Shown here: positions 9,033-18,491 of the stretch, one piece after another
Numbering within the stretch: position 1 is the first letter of the stretch
How the letters are laid out: every line of letters begins with the position of its first letter
DNA from: Mucilaginibacter_A sp964251965
GTDB taxonomy: Bacteria; Bacteroidota; Bacteroidia; Sphingobacteriales; Sphingobacteriaceae
Reading direction: 5' to 3'
NCBI GenBank assembly: GCA_964251965.1
Contig: CAXULQ010000008.1
Location: 132,317-196,316, forward strand
DNA length: 64,000 nucleotides
Translations under genes and position numbers: made by a program
The notes under the pieces: model-generated
Database searches by the model: none
Seen by the model: only the letters and a program-made list of their open reading frames with translations
Told to the model about the DNA's origin: nothing

Positions 9033-9346
9033 GTGTTTCGGATGAAGACAATCAAAGCGCAGACGATACAGTAGTTTATAAACTTAAATTATTTGTGACC
9101 GGAGCATCACCAAACTCTTTGCGTGCCATTGCCAATACTAAAGATTTTTGCGAAAAAAATTTAAAAGCAAGATACGAGTTAGAAATAATCGACGTTTACC
9201 AGCAGCCTTTAATTGCACAAAAAGAACAGTTAGTTGCTTTACCTATGCTGATAAAAAAATTTCCGCTTCCGGAAAAAAGATTGATTGGCGATATGTCTGA
9301 CACAAATAAAGTATTTAAAGGTTTGGGTTTAGAAAATGAAGGTTAA
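9029..9346 (+). CDS. KaiB-domain protein, second copy
   Basis: A second KaiB-like protein (105 residues). After a 15-residue acidic leader it reads VVYKLKLFVTGASPNSLRAIANTKDFCEKNL...YELEIIDVYQQPLIAQKEQLVALPMLIKKFPLPEKRLIGDMSD. Its start ATG (9029) overlaps the stop of the first kaiB by one ATGA. It has diverged strongly from the first copy, so the pair probably has distinct partners, for instance KaiC and the kinase; that is inference. The histidine kinase follows two bases after its stop. Confidence 0.88.
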   Translation: MSVSDEDNQSADDTVVYKLKLFVTGASPNSLRAIANTKDFCEKNLKARYELEIIDVYQQPLIAQKEQLVALPMLIKKFPLPEKRLIGDMSDTNKVFKGLGLENEG

Positions 9347-9348
9347 AA

Positions 9349-11007
9349 ATGTCAACAGTAATTTCTTATGAGCAGTTATTAAGCCAAAACGAAGAGTTGC
9401 GCTTCCAGTTAGATGAAGCCAACGAAACGATTGACGCTATCCGTACTGGCCAAGTTGACGCACTGATTGTAAAAGCTGGAGACGGGCACGAATTATATAC
9501 ACTCCGCAGCGCAGACCAAACTTATCGGGTTTTTATAGAAAAAATGGCCGAAGGCGCAATAACGTTAGATAGCAAAGGCGTTATTTTATACAGTAATTCG
9601 CGTTTTGCTTCTATGCTTGGCCTTCCTTTAGAAAAAGTGATTGGCGTTCCGTTTGAAACATTTGTTCCCAAAACGTATAAACATGTTTATTCGCAACTGG
9701 TTTTGTCTGGTTGGCAAGGCGAAACTAAAGGTGAAGTAGGTTTGATCAACAATCATCATCAAATTGTTCCGTTTTTGCTTTCTATCAATATTTTGTCATT
9801 AAACGAAGCACAGTCATTAAGTATCATCCTTACCGATCTTACTTCCCAAAAAAAAATAGAGCAGCAGTTAAAATTTCAAAACCAACAACTGGACGAAGCC
9901 CGCCAAAAAGCAGAAAACCTGAACAACGAGCTGGAAGACCTGGTAAAAGAAAGGACAAAAGACCTGGTATTAAGCCAAAAACATTTTAAATTTTTGGCCG
10001 ATAATATTCCGGTTATCGTTTGGACGGCCCGTGCAGATGGCGGTCTGGATTATTATAACCAACGCTGGTACGATTATACCGGATTGAGTTTTGAGGAAAC
10101 AAAAGATTGGGGCTGGAAACCTGTACTGCACCCGGATGATTTGGAAAGTACCATTAATTGTTGGAAAAAATCTATCGAAACCGGAGAGCCTTACGAAATG
10201 CAATTTCGGCTTCGGTGTGCAGAAGATGGAAAATACCGCTGGCATTTGGGCTATGCCGTTTCTTATAAAGACGATAATGGCAACATTGTTAAATGGTTTG
10301 GTACAAATACAGACATTGAAGACCAAAAAAAGGAAATGGAGAAAAGGGACGAGTTTATCGGCGTGGCCAGCCACGAACTGAAAACCCCTTTAACCAGCGC
10401 AAAAGGCTACATCCAACTGATTAATAGTTACCAGAAAGAAATTTTACCGGTTATCGTAAAAACATTCGTAAAAAAAGCAAACGATTCTTTAGACAAGCTG
10501 CAAACATTAGTAAATGATTTGCTGGACGTAAGCAAGATACAGGCTGGAAAATTAGAATTTAATGTATCCAACTTTAACATAGCCGACCTGATTGCAACTT
10601 GTGTAGAAAACGCCGCGCATATTTACCATTCTACGGTAATTATAAATAGTTACACAGGTGATTTTATCATTTCCGGTAATTTTGAAAGGTTGGAGCAAGT
10701 GCTCATGAACCTGATCAACAACGCTGTAAAATATTCTAACAATAACCATCCGGTTGATATTAACGCTGTGCAAGACGGCGGTTTTGTAAAGGTTTGTGTA
10801 ACCGACCGCGGCATTGGTTTAACGGAACCACAAATGGAACGTATTTTTGAACGTTTTTACCGGGTAGAAGATAAAAAGTTTTTAACCAGCGGCCTTGGTT
10901 TGGGCTTATACATCTCAGCAGAAATTGTTAAGGCACACCAGGGTTTCATGACGGTAGATAGCAAACTTAACCAAGGCTCAACATTTTGCTTTAGCCTGCC
11001 GCTATAA
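9349..11007 (+). CDS. PAS-PAS sensor histidine kinase of the kai operon
   Basis: A soluble 552-residue sensor kinase. An N-terminal coiled coil (YEQLLSQNEELRFQLDEANETIDAIRTGQVDAL) leads to PAS 1 (about 60-165), a second coiled coil (170-205), PAS 2 with PAC (about 210-325), HisKA with the phospho-acceptor His342 in VASHELKTP, and a complete HATPase: MNLINNAVKYS (N box), DRGIGL (G1), GLGLGLYIS (G2). No receiver domain and no membrane segment are present. No response regulator is nearby. It begins two bases after kaiB 2 and is the probable signalling output, or input, of the KaiC module. Confidence 0.93.
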   Translation: MSTVISYEQLLSQNEELRFQLDEANETIDAIRTGQVDALIVKAGDGHELYTLRSADQTYRVFIEKMAEGAITLDSKGVILYSNSRFASMLGLPLEKVIGVPFETFVPKTYKHVYSQLVLSGWQGETKGEVGLINNHHQIVPFLLSINILSLNEAQSLSIILTDLTSQKKIEQQLKFQNQQLDEARQKAENLNNELEDLVKERTKDLVLSQKHFKFLADNIPVIVWTARADGGLDYYNQRWYDYTGLSFEETKDWGWKPVLHPDDLESTINCWKKSIETGEPYEMQFRLRCAEDGKYRWHLGYAVSYKDDNGNIVKWFGTNTDIEDQKKEMEKRDEFIGVASHELKTPLTSAKGYIQLINSYQKEILPVIVKTFVKKANDSLDKLQTLVNDLLDVSKIQAGKLEFNVSNFNIADLIATCVENAAHIYHSTVIINSYTGDFIISGNFERLEQVLMNLINNAVKYSNNNHPVDINAVQDGGFVKVCVTDRGIGLTEPQMERIFERFYRVEDKKFLTSGLGLGLYISAEIVKAHQGFMTVDSKLNQGSTFCFSLPL

Positions 11008-11024
11008 TTTTATTTTTAGAGCTG

Positions 11025-11068
11025 ATGCTTCTTTTGCCACAAAAAAATTGTGATAAAAGAAGTTACCA
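11025..11068. terminator. Inverted pair of dispersed motifs, hairpin between convergent genes
   Basis: A minus-orientation copy (11025-11036) and a plus-orientation copy (11054-11065) form an approximately 15-bp stem (11028-11042 with 11047-11061, one mismatch and one G-T pair). It sits between the kinase stop (11007) and the stop of the opposite-strand DinB gene (11080), as expected for a bidirectional terminator. Confidence 0.65.
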
Positions 11069-11079
11069 ACAGCAATTCA

Positions 11080-11550
11080 TCAATTTGATAAACCTTTGTT
11101 TCTTACATAAAAAATGTAATCTGTGGCAGGTAACTGCTTTAGTCCGACCAGTTTTAAATGCTGCCCAATCTGTGCACGGTGATGTGTGCCGTGATTAATT
11201 ATATGGGTAACAATATCGCCCAATTCGTTTTGGTATTGTTCTCCCTTGGAATTCTGGTAGCTGATGATTTCTCCAAAATTTTCCGGTTTTTGCTGATTGA
11301 TAAAACCAGCCCAGTTTAAATAATTTTCCCTGATCATCGGTTCAAAAGTTTCCGCTTCCCAGTCCGGCCAAATAGCACCACAAGCAACCGGTAATTTTTT
11401 GCAGCGGTTTAGCCAAACTTGTTGCGTAGCTAATACATGTGCCATTAATTGTACTGGTTTTTCTGGCGCATCCATCGCTAAAACATGTTCTAAAATCAAT
11501 AAATTGGCATACTGGTCATAGTCAAATAACTTTAAAAAATGCGTTTTCAT
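11080..11550 (-). CDS. DinB family protein
   Basis: A 156-residue four-helix-bundle protein of the DinB/YfiT superfamily, often metal-dependent thiol transferases, though most members have no known reaction. Metal-ligand candidates sit in the usual places: LMAHVLATQQVWLNRC (His in helix 2) and HIINHGTHHRAQIGQHL (H-x3-H in helix 3-4). It is monocistronic, convergent with the kai operon. Start ATG 11550. Confidence 0.83.
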   Translation of the reverse strand: MKTHFLKLFDYDQYANLLILEHVLAMDAPEKPVQLMAHVLATQQVWLNRCKKLPVACGAIWPDWEAETFEPMIRENYLNWAGFINQQKPENFGEIISYQNSKGEQYQNELGDIVTHIINHGTHHRAQIGQHLKLVGLKQLPATDYIFYVRNKGLSN

Positions 11551-11649
11551 TTTTTGGAGGGTTTAAATGAGCGGCAAGAAATCTATCTGCAACAAAGTTT
11601 AAAAGTGTGTGTTATCTTTCGCAATAAAACTAAGGTTTAATCAAATCGG

Positions 11650-11661
11650 ATGCTTCTTTTA
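11650..11661 (-). repeat. Dispersed 12-mer copy in the SDR leader
   Basis: An exact minus-orientation TAAAAGAAGCAT, 45 bases before the SDR start, with the shared A/T tract (AAATTTTA on the minus strand) about six bases upstream of the core. A TATCTTTC (near -7 consensus) occurs around 11616. Confidence 0.7.
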
Positions 11662-11706
11662 CGGCATAAAATTTAGTTAATCTTTCTAAATAACATTTCT
11701 AAAACT

Positions 11707-12705
11707 ATGGGCAGCTTTTTCGGAAAAACAAAAACTTTACCTCTAAACAAACAAGTTGTGGTAATTACTGGTGCCTCCAGCGGCGTTGGCCGTGCCACGG
11801 CATTAGAATTTGCACGTTACCGTTGTACTGTTATTTTGGCAGCACGCCAGCAAAACGAACTGGAAGAAGTAGCCGAAATTTGTACAAAACTTGGTGCCAA
11901 AGCTTTAGCTGTACAAACGGATGTTTCTAACGCAGAAAGCGTAAACAACCTGGCCAAAGCCGCAATTGCTTTTGGCGGACAAATAAATGTTTGGGTAAAC
12001 GCAGCAGGTGTGGCCATTATGGGCGAGTTTAATGCCGTGCCTTTAGAGGAACATGAAAAGGTAATCCGCACCAATTTGTTAGGTTATATTTACGGTGCTT
12101 ATGCCGTATTGCCTTATTTTAAGCAGCAGCAATCCGGCACAATTATCAACATGAATTCTGTTGGCGGCTGGGTTGCCACGCCTTACAGTTTAGCATACAG
12201 CGTAAGTAAATTTGGTGCCAGAGGTTACAGCGAAGCTTTACGTGCCGAGTTATACCGTTTCCCGAATATTCATATTTGCGATGTGTTTCCGGCTTTTTTA
12301 GATACACCCGGAACCAGACATGCCGGTAACTATATTGGTAAAGTTTTAAAACCGGTTCCGCCTGTTTATTCAACAACAAAAATTGCAGGCATTATTGTTT
12401 CTTTGGCCGTGCATCCTCGTAATTCTGTAACGGTAGGGGCAGTGGCCGGTTTAGTTTGGTTGAGCAATTTCTTACTTCCGAGTTTGGCCGAATGGGGAAT
12501 AGCAAAAGGACTGGAAGCTTACCTAAAAGTTGGAGACGATGCGCCTATAACCTCAGGCAATATTTTAAATCCTACCGGAACGTACAATCAGATTTCTGGC
12601 GGTTATACTGCTAAAACCATTACCCAAAAAAGGGTGAACACCATTGCGGGGATTGCCGCTGCAGCAGCCGGAGTGTTGTTTTTAATCAGTAAAGTAAGAA
12701 AATGA
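11707..12705 (+). CDS. SDR family oxidoreductase with C-terminal hydrophobic tail
   Basis: A 332-residue short-chain dehydrogenase. The cofactor site is ITGASSGVGRATALEFA (about 22-38), then NAAG (about 98), the catalytic NSVGG serine and YSVSK (about 162-166). It is some 80 residues longer than a classical SDR: the extension has a hydrophobic stretch near residue 245 and ends in IAGIAAAAAGVLFLISKVRK, a probable C-terminal membrane anchor. This architecture is common among Bacteroidota/Proteobacteria SDRs of unknown substrate. Confidence 0.83.
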   Translation: MGSFFGKTKTLPLNKQVVVITGASSGVGRATALEFARYRCTVILAARQQNELEEVAEICTKLGAKALAVQTDVSNAESVNNLAKAAIAFGGQINVWVNAAGVAIMGEFNAVPLEEHEKVIRTNLLGYIYGAYAVLPYFKQQQSGTIINMNSVGGWVATPYSLAYSVSKFGARGYSEALRAELYRFPNIHICDVFPAFLDTPGTRHAGNYIGKVLKPVPPVYSTTKIAGIIVSLAVHPRNSVTVGAVAGLVWLSNFLLPSLAEWGIAKGLEAYLKVGDDAPITSGNILNPTGTYNQISGGYTAKTITQKRVNTIAGIAAAAAGVLFLISKVRK

Positions 12706-12752
12706 TTTTTACTGATTTTTACTGCTGATACCGCTTGCAGAATTTATACCGA

Positions 12753-12764
12753 TAAAAGAAGCAT
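12753..12764 (+). repeat. Dispersed 12-mer copy after the SDR stop
   Basis: An exact TAAAAGAAGCAT 48 bases after the SDR stop, with AATTTATACCGA directly upstream, matching the extended consensus. The rest of the 100-base interval to the next gene is featureless. Confidence 0.7.
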
Positions 12765-12807
12765 TCATTAATCAAGAGCTTTACGTTAACGCAGAAGTTT
12801 TATGATG

Positions 12808-12999
12808 TTAGCTAAATTTCCAAAAAAAGCTTTTAATTAAAGTTGCATCATTCATATTGATCATCTCGGGATGTTTCAAATGTGTAATTATAATCGTTAC
12901 CAAAAAATTAATCCCCACCAAAGAAAAAGCAGAAACAGTCATTAACCGCCTGTGTTGCTTAATCTTTCTATTCATCTTATTTATCAGTTCATCTTTCAT
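12808..12999 (-). CDS. Small single-span membrane protein, unknown
   Basis: 63 residues with a basic N-terminus (KDELINKMNRKIKQHRRL), one predicted transmembrane helix (MTVSAFSLVGINFLVTIIIT) and a short C-terminal part. I do not recognise a family. The positive-inside arrangement and codon use look like a real gene, but there is no homology evidence from reading alone. Confidence 0.4.
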   Translation of the reverse strand: MKDELINKMNRKIKQHRRLMTVSAFSLVGINFLVTIIITHLKHPEMINMNDATLIKSFFWKFS

Positions 13000-13216
13000 A
13001 ATATTTATCTTTTAGTAAGTAATAACTATTACCGCCTTTTACGTGCAAAAATATGTTTTGTTGCTTTTGTTATCAAAGATACAACTATAATGCCATTTTG
13101 ATATTAATACTGTAAGACTTCGGTTTCTTTGTTAAGAAAATAGAAATAATATCACAAAGAAACTTTACCAATGAAGCAATAATGATTTTTCAAGAAGTAA
13201 CATTAAATGGTTTGTC
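13000..13216. other. A/T-rich intergenic stretch
   Basis: No gene, repeat or convincing hairpin is seen. It would contain the promoter of the small membrane protein. Confidence 0.4.
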
Positions 13217-13590
13217 CTAATCCTTTACAATCCTTTTTAAAGCCATAATGCAGCCGGAATGTAGGCCTTCGTGATAAAGCAAAAAATTTACGGCATCGTC
13301 AATATCTGCTATTTCAACACCATATCGTGTAACAAAAGGTGTGTAAGCAGTAAAGAAAGTTTTTTTATGATCACTTTCCAACTCATCCAAAGAGGAAATA
13401 AGCAAGCTTTTAATCGTTTCCAATTCGTTGCCTTCAACAAAATGTTCTGGTTTAGTGCCGGGTAAATAAGGCGAAATAAGTTTATCCTGCACAACAGTCT
13501 GCAAACCCGAACGCTTGTAACAATCGTGTCTTTGTAATTCTTCAAACTTTAATTCTGGCCAGTTTGGTTTTTCTTCATTTTGTTTTTGTT
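13217..13590 (-). pseudogene. Truncated DinB-superfamily gene (C-terminal remnant)
   Basis: The frame is open from an in-frame TGA near 13590 and reads NEEKPNWPELKFEELQRHDCYKRSGLQTVVQDKLISPYLPGTK... to a stop at 13217, with no ATG; the only start-like codon is a TTG at 13504, inside the domain. The sequence resembles the last two thirds of a DinB-superfamily protein (conserved late segment DAVNFLLYHEGLHSGCIMALKR with metal-ligand His). The first helix, usually beginning with the HILVSQ-type motif, is absent. It is best read as a decayed copy; expression from TTG as a 95-residue product cannot be excluded. Confidence 0.55.
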
Positions 13591-13656
13591 GAAATCAGCA
13601 TTCCGTAAAACATAAAACAAACACTCAAATTGAGTTTTTGAAACCAGTCGCAGTAC

Positions 13657-14100
13657 TTAAAAAACAGCTTTATTGCTGATGGAAATATCTTTACGCGTAA
13701 GGCTGTCTTTTAAAACTTCCACCGGGTTAATGCTTCCTTTACCATTAAAATTATTGGCGTACAAACCTTCTTTTTCTGCTATAAAAACAGTGTATTGCCC
13801 GGCAGGTAAAGCCACTTCAAAATAGCCTTTTGTGTTACTGGTGGTTTTGGCAACGCATACTGTTTTTACCGCTGTAAAAATGCCGCCGTTATTTTTTACA
13901 TCGCTTAAATTGGTGAGTTTGTATATCCTGATTTCACGGCTCACCGCTTGTCCTGGTGATGGCAAACGGCCAGGCGAGGGCATTTGGTTGCCTTGTTTAA
14001 GCAGCACTGTGCCGCAAATGCCTTGTTTTACTTTTTGACTTGGTTTTAAGGTGATGAAGGACATCAACAAAAGTAAACACAGCGATAAAATATTTCTCAT
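13657..14100 (-). CDS. Secreted protein with carboxypeptidase-regulatory-like beta domain
   Basis: 147 residues with a signal peptide (MRNILSLCLLLLMSFITLKPSQ), then a beta-sandwich of the prealbumin/carboxypeptidase-regulatory type. The typical pieces are GICGTVLLKQGNQMPSPG, a variable loop, and TSNTKGYFEVALPAGQYTVFIAEKEGLYAN. Such single-domain proteins are common in Bacteroidota envelopes and have no known function. Monocistronic; it is divergent from the S8 protease. Confidence 0.7.
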   Translation of the reverse strand: MRNILSLCLLLLMSFITLKPSQKVKQGICGTVLLKQGNQMPSPGRLPSPGQAVSREIRIYKLTNLSDVKNNGGIFTAVKTVCVAKTTSNTKGYFEVALPAGQYTVFIAEKEGLYANNFNGKGSINPVEVLKDSLTRKDISISNKAVF

Positions 14101-14183
14101 CCTGTAAATTTATGAAAGTAATGTATGTATCTTAAACGCATAAAATTCTTTTAAATCTGTTCCGGTTTACCCATTTCACACAT

Positions 14184-14195
14184 ATACTTCTTTTA
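14184..14195 (-). repeat. Dispersed motif (GTAT form) abutting the protease start codon
   Basis: ATACTTCTTTTA, the minus-orientation TAAAAGAAGTAT. Its last base is the A of the ATG at 14195, so the motif occupies the ribosome-binding position of the S8 protease gene. Confidence 0.7.
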
Positions 14196-17100
14196 TGATT
14201 AAAATTTTTACTTGCACACTCCTGTTTTTTTTTACACTCACAACATTACCTTGTTTTAGTCAGCAAACAACAGAAGATAAAAAAAGAGAACTGACCAGCT
14301 TTTCCAATCAGCTTAAAATCGGTTTCGAAACCAACAGGAACAAGGCTTTTACTTTGGCGAAAGAGAAAGGATGGCCAATCCTCCGCAGAGAAAAAAATGG
14401 CAAAATAGTTTCTTTACAAGGCACGGATGCTTTGGGTTTCCCCATATACTTACAAACAAATAACAACATTATTGCGGCAGCAACCACGCAAACTACGGCG
14501 GTTTACAGTGGTGGTTCGCTTGGTTTAATCTTGTCTGGTTCAAGTGCTAATATGGCCGGTAAATTGGGTATTTGGGATGGTGGGTCGATATACGCTGCTC
14601 ACCAGGAATTTGTAGGCAAAACAGTAACGATGTTGGATAATTCGGCAACGATAAGCGATCATACCACGCATGTAGCCGGAACTTTAATAGCAAAAGGCGT
14701 TTATGCACCGGCCAGGGGAATGGCTTTTGGGGCAAGCGGGTTAATTGCTTATGATTTTAATAACGACTTATCAGAAATGGCTGCCAATGCTGCTATGTTA
14801 CTGGTTTCCAATCATTCTTATGGTTATTTGGCCGGATGGAGTTATAATACTGATGTTACCCCAAACCGTTGGGAATGGTATGGCTTGCCGGGTGATACGG
14901 AAGATTACAAGTTTGGCTACTACGATACCAATGCGCAAAGTTATGACAAGATTGCCTACAACGCACCTTATTACCTGATTGTTGCTGCTGGCGGAAACAG
15001 CCGCGGAGAAACCGGGCCTGCCGTTGGCGATACTTACTACGGTTATCAAAGCCGTACTTCTTCAACTATTGTAAATAAGGGCGCGCGGCCTGCCACCATC
15101 AGTAATAATGATGGTTACGATGTAGTTACCGCACCGGCAGTGGCAAAAAATGTGCTTGCAGTGGGCGCGGTTAACCCTTTGCCTTTTGGCCCGGCTACTG
15201 CTTCGGATATTGCTATCGCTTATTTTAGCAGTTGGGGACCAACAGATGATGGCCGGATCAAGCCGGATATTTGCGGTGATGGCGTTAACGTAACTTCCGC
15301 CGGAACTACTTCTACAGATGCCTATGCCATCATGAGCGGTACTTCTATGGCTACGCCTAATGTAAGCGGTTCTATTTTTTTATTGCAGGAATATTACGCC
15401 CAGAAAAACGCTGGCAGTTTTATGCGTGCCGCTACTTTAAAAGCGTTGGTTTGCCATACTGCTTTTGATGCCGGAAATATTGGTCCTGATTATATGTATG
15501 GCTGGGGTTTGCTCAATACGGCAAAAGCTGCACAGGCAATAACCGATAATGGCGTGAAAAGTATCATCAGCGAGAATAGCCTGGCGCAAGGACAAACGCA
15601 AACTTTAAATATAGTTGCTTCGGGAAACGGGCCGCTGATTGCCTCCATTGCCTGGACAGACCCGGAAGCAACGCCCGGTGCAGCAGGAATTGTGGATGAC
15701 CCAACCATCAAATTAGTGAATGATTTAGATGTTAAGGTAAACCAGGGAACAACAGTTTTTAAACCTTGGATACTTAATCCGGCCAGTCCGGCAACAGCTG
15801 CAATTACTGGCGATAACATCCGCGATAATATGGAACAGGTTTATATTGCCAATGCCGTTCCGGGAAGAAGTTATACCATCACCATAAACCATAAAGACAC
15901 GTTGGTTCGCGGCCCACAAGCTTATTCGCTCATAGTTACCGGTGTTGGCGGTAAAACTTATTGTGCTTCGGCAGCGGCTTCAACTGCCGATTCTAAAATT
16001 AACCAGGTCCAGTTATCTACCATAAATTATACGGCCGCTGCTGGCTGCACTTCTTATACAGATAATACCAATTTAACAGCAACTTTAGAACAAGGCGCAA
16101 CTTATCCGCTTAGTGTAACTTTAGGGACTTGCGGAGGAAATTTTAACAAGATTGCCAAGGTTTTTATCGATTGGAATGCCGATGGCGATTTTGACGATGC
16201 CGGAGAACTGGTTGCCACTTCTGCTGTAATTAATGGCAATGCTTCTTTTACCGCTAATATTTTGGTGCCTTTAACGGTAACGCCAGATACTTATAGCTTA
16301 ATGCGGATTGTAGAAACTGAAACCACCGATCCAACTACTGTAACTGCCTGCGGTACTTATCCCAAAGGCGAAACCCAGGATTATCGTGTCAATTTTATCA
16401 AAACTACCAAAGATGCGGGCGTGGTAAGTATTTTAAGTCCGGCTACAACCGGTGCATGCAGCAGCAATATCGAACAGGTTAGTGTCAGGCTGCATAATTA
16501 CGGCAGTGCGGCAATCAGCAATGTTCCGGTTACGGTAAATATCACCAATGCTGGCGGATCAAGCACGACTATTAGTGAAACTTACACCGGTACCATATTG
16601 CCAAACCAGGAGCAGGATTACGTTTTAAATACCACTTTTAATGCTTTGGCTGGTACGGTTTATCAAATTACGGCAGCAACTGCTTTGGCCGGAGATACCA
16701 AAAGCAGCAACAACCAGTCAACAGCAACGGCAACTATTAACCCGGCACCTGTTTTAAGTAAGTTGCTGGCTGTAAATTGTGTTAATACAAACTCTTATCT
16801 GTTATCCGGCAATGGTGATGGTACGGTATTTTGGTATGCAAACCCAACGGATGCCCTTCCTTTTACCAGCGGAAATTCTGTCAATACAGCCCAGGCACCT
16901 GTAAATAACACTTTTTATGCCGGTTTAAATGATTTATCCGCTAAAGTTGGCCCGGCAACTAAAAATATATTTTCTGCCGGTGGCTATAACCAGTTTGGGC
17001 CGGGAATGATTTTTACCACCACTGTTCCGGTTATTTTACAAAGTGCCCGTTTATACATTGGTTATCCGGGAACGATTACTTTTACCGCAAGCAATGCAGC

Positions 17101-17926
17101 CGGGCAAACGGTTTCCAGTGTAACGTTAAATGTAGCAGCTACGCGCAGTAATCCGCAAACCGGGGCGCAGGCAGATGACCCGACAGATGTTGGCCGTGTT
17201 TATCAATTAAACCTGCTGCTGCCTGCCGCCGGTACTTATACCGTTAACATCAGTTATTTAGATAATGCGACCATTTACCGCAACAACAGTGGCGTAACCG
17301 GTTATCCGTTTACCATCGGTAATTTTTTCTCCATCACTGGCACAAATGCTTCCGCAACGTCGCTGGCCTACTATTATTATTTTTACGATTTAACCGTTAA
17401 AAGTGCGGGTTGTGCCAGTGCTGCACGCGTGGCCGTTCCGGTTACCAAACCACAGATTACCCAAAATGGTGGAACTCTAACTTCAAACTTTGGTAACGGC
17501 AATCAATGGTATTTAAACAATGTGCTGGTTCAAGGTGCAACCAGCCAAACGTATCAGCCTAAAGTTGCCGGAACTTATAGGGTTGATGTAACCACTTCGG
17601 CAGGTTGCATTTCTCAATCGGTAGATTTTAATTTTACGTTGCCTGCCGGCGAAAGTCCGCTTACGGATATTAACCTCATCATTTATCCTGTGCCAACCAG
17701 AACCATTTTGAATTTAGGTTTTGAGCTTTATGAAAAAGGAGATCTGCAGCTTTCGGTTTGGAACAGCATCGGCCAGTTGATGTACCAGAACACCAGCGCG
17801 ATCACTCTTTTTGGCAAGTATAATTCTACCATCAACACTGCTAAAATGGCGGATGGCAATTATATTTTACGCATCCGGACCGGCTCGAAAAACTACAGTA
17901 AGAAGTTTATCATCAATAAAGGTTGA
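14195..17926 (+). CDS. Secreted S8 (subtilisin-like) protease with GEVED domain and T9SS sorting tail
   Basis: A 1243-residue extracellular serine protease. A signal peptide (MIKIFTCTLLFFFTLTTLPCFSQ) precedes the catalytic domain with Asp128 (GIWDGG), His159 (HTTHVAGT) and Ser384 (SGTSMATP). A fibronectin-like P-domain follows (about 460-585), then a GEVED domain (about 630-730; KVFIDWNADGDFDDAGEL), a CARDB-like domain (735-845), an Ig-like/PPC region, and a type A sorting domain at the end (about 1165-1243; IYPVPTRTILNL...ADGNYILRI...SKKFIINKG) for the type IX secretion system. The host must therefore possess T9SS. A dispersed-motif copy at 16239-16250 encodes NASFT within the GEVED domain. 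Confidence 0.93.
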   Translation: MIKIFTCTLLFFFTLTTLPCFSQQTTEDKKRELTSFSNQLKIGFETNRNKAFTLAKEKGWPILRREKNGKIVSLQGTDALGFPIYLQTNNNIIAAATTQTTAVYSGGSLGLILSGSSANMAGKLGIWDGGSIYAAHQEFVGKTVTMLDNSATISDHTTHVAGTLIAKGVYAPARGMAFGASGLIAYDFNNDLSEMAANAAMLLVSNHSYGYLAGWSYNTDVTPNRWEWYGLPGDTEDYKFGYYDTNAQSYDKIAYNAPYYLIVAAGGNSRGETGPAVGDTYYGYQSRTSSTIVNKGARPATISNNDGYDVVTAPAVAKNVLAVGAVNPLPFGPATASDIAIAYFSSWGPTDDGRIKPDICGDGVNVTSAGTTSTDAYAIMSGTSMATPNVSGSIFLLQEYYAQKNAGSFMRAATLKALVCHTAFDAGNIGPDYMYGWGLLNTAKAAQAITDNGVKSIISENSLAQGQTQTLNIVASGNGPLIASIAWTDPEATPGAAGIVDDPTIKLVNDLDVKVNQGTTVFKPWILNPASPATAAITGDNIRDNMEQVYIANAVPGRSYTITINHKDTLVRGPQAYSLIVTGVGGKTYCASAAASTADSKINQVQLSTINYTAAAGCTSYTDNTNLTATLEQGATYPLSVTLGTCGGNFNKIAKVFIDWNADGDFDDAGELVATSAVINGNASFTANILVPLTVTPDTYSLMRIVETETTDPTTVTACGTYPKGETQDYRVNFIKTTKDAGVVSILSPATTGACSSNIEQVSVRLHNYGSAAISNVPVTVNITNAGGSSTTISETYTGTILPNQEQDYVLNTTFNALAGTVYQITAATALAGDTKSSNNQSTATATINPAPVLSKLLAVNCVNTNSYLLSGNGDGTVFWYANPTDALPFTSGNSVNTAQAPVNNTFYAGLNDLSAKVGPATKNIFSAGGYNQFGPGMIFTTTVPVILQSARLYIGYPGTITFTASNAAGQTVSSVTLNVAATRSNPQTGAQADDPTDVGRVYQLNLLLPAAGTYTVNISYLDNATIYRNNSGVTGYPFTIGNFFSITGTNASATSLAYYYYFYDLTVKSAGCASAARVAVPVTKPQITQNGGTLTSNFGNGNQWYLNNVLVQGATSQTYQPKVAGTYRVDVTTSAGCISQSVDFNFTLPAGESPLTDINLIIYPVPTRTILNLGFELYEKGDLQLSVWNSIGQLMYQNTSAITLFGKYNSTINTAKMADGNYILRIRTGSKNYSKKFIINKG

Positions 17927-18139
17927 TGCTGAATTTTAGGTGGTAAAAGAAGTAAGGTTAGCAACAGTTGTACTTTTTGATGAACCGAAGGATTTGGATT
18001 CACTAAGGTTTCTTCAACCAATAAAGTTTACCGATAAAAGAAGTATGTAATTTCTCCTGCAAACTTAAATCTGCAATAGTTAACTTTTTGGAAGAACTAT
18101 TCGTATAAGAGACAGTCTTGTTAAAACAAGAAAAATCTT
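17927..18139. other. Intergenic region with two motif copies
   Basis: It holds a TAAAAGAAGTAA form at 17944-17955, 18 bases after the protease stop, and TAAAAGAAGTAT at 18035-18046. A short palindrome (CTTGTTAAAACAAG) lies at 18117-18130, just before the next start. No gene is seen. Confidence 0.5.
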
Positions 18140-18364
18140 ATGCACAAAGTAATCATTGAGCCTACACGGAAATTTGGGGTTTACCAGGTTATTCTTTTAG
18201 AACGAAGGGCATTTTATTTTTTAAGTTGGTGGAAAGAGATCAGCTTAAATAAGTACGACGAAGACACTGCTTTTTCAAAATGTTCTGACCTAATTGAAAA
18301 ATATGATATTCAATCAGGAGATGTTTACGATTGGTCGGGCGATGGATTTAACTACAGTATCTAA
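18140..18364 (+). CDS. Small hypothetical protein (74 aa)
   Basis: 74 residues, acidic and aromatic (KVIIEPTRKFGVYQVILLERRAFYFLSWWKEISLNKYDEDTAFSKCSDLIEKY). No signal peptide or membrane helix. I do not recognise the family; Bacteroidota genomes contain many such short cytoplasmic proteins. A palindrome immediately upstream could regulate it. ATG at 18140. Confidence 0.5.
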   Translation: MHKVIIEPTRKFGVYQVILLERRAFYFLSWWKEISLNKYDEDTAFSKCSDLIEKYDIQSGDVYDWSGDGFNYSI

Positions 18365-18491
18365 ATAAAAACAATTTTCCGCCGCTTTTATGCGGCAACT
18401 ATTGGAAAACCATAATACCAATAGTCAATTTACAAGTCCTAAAATTTAAGGATTTAAAATACGATTAGTAAAAGAAGCTGGTATAATTTAT

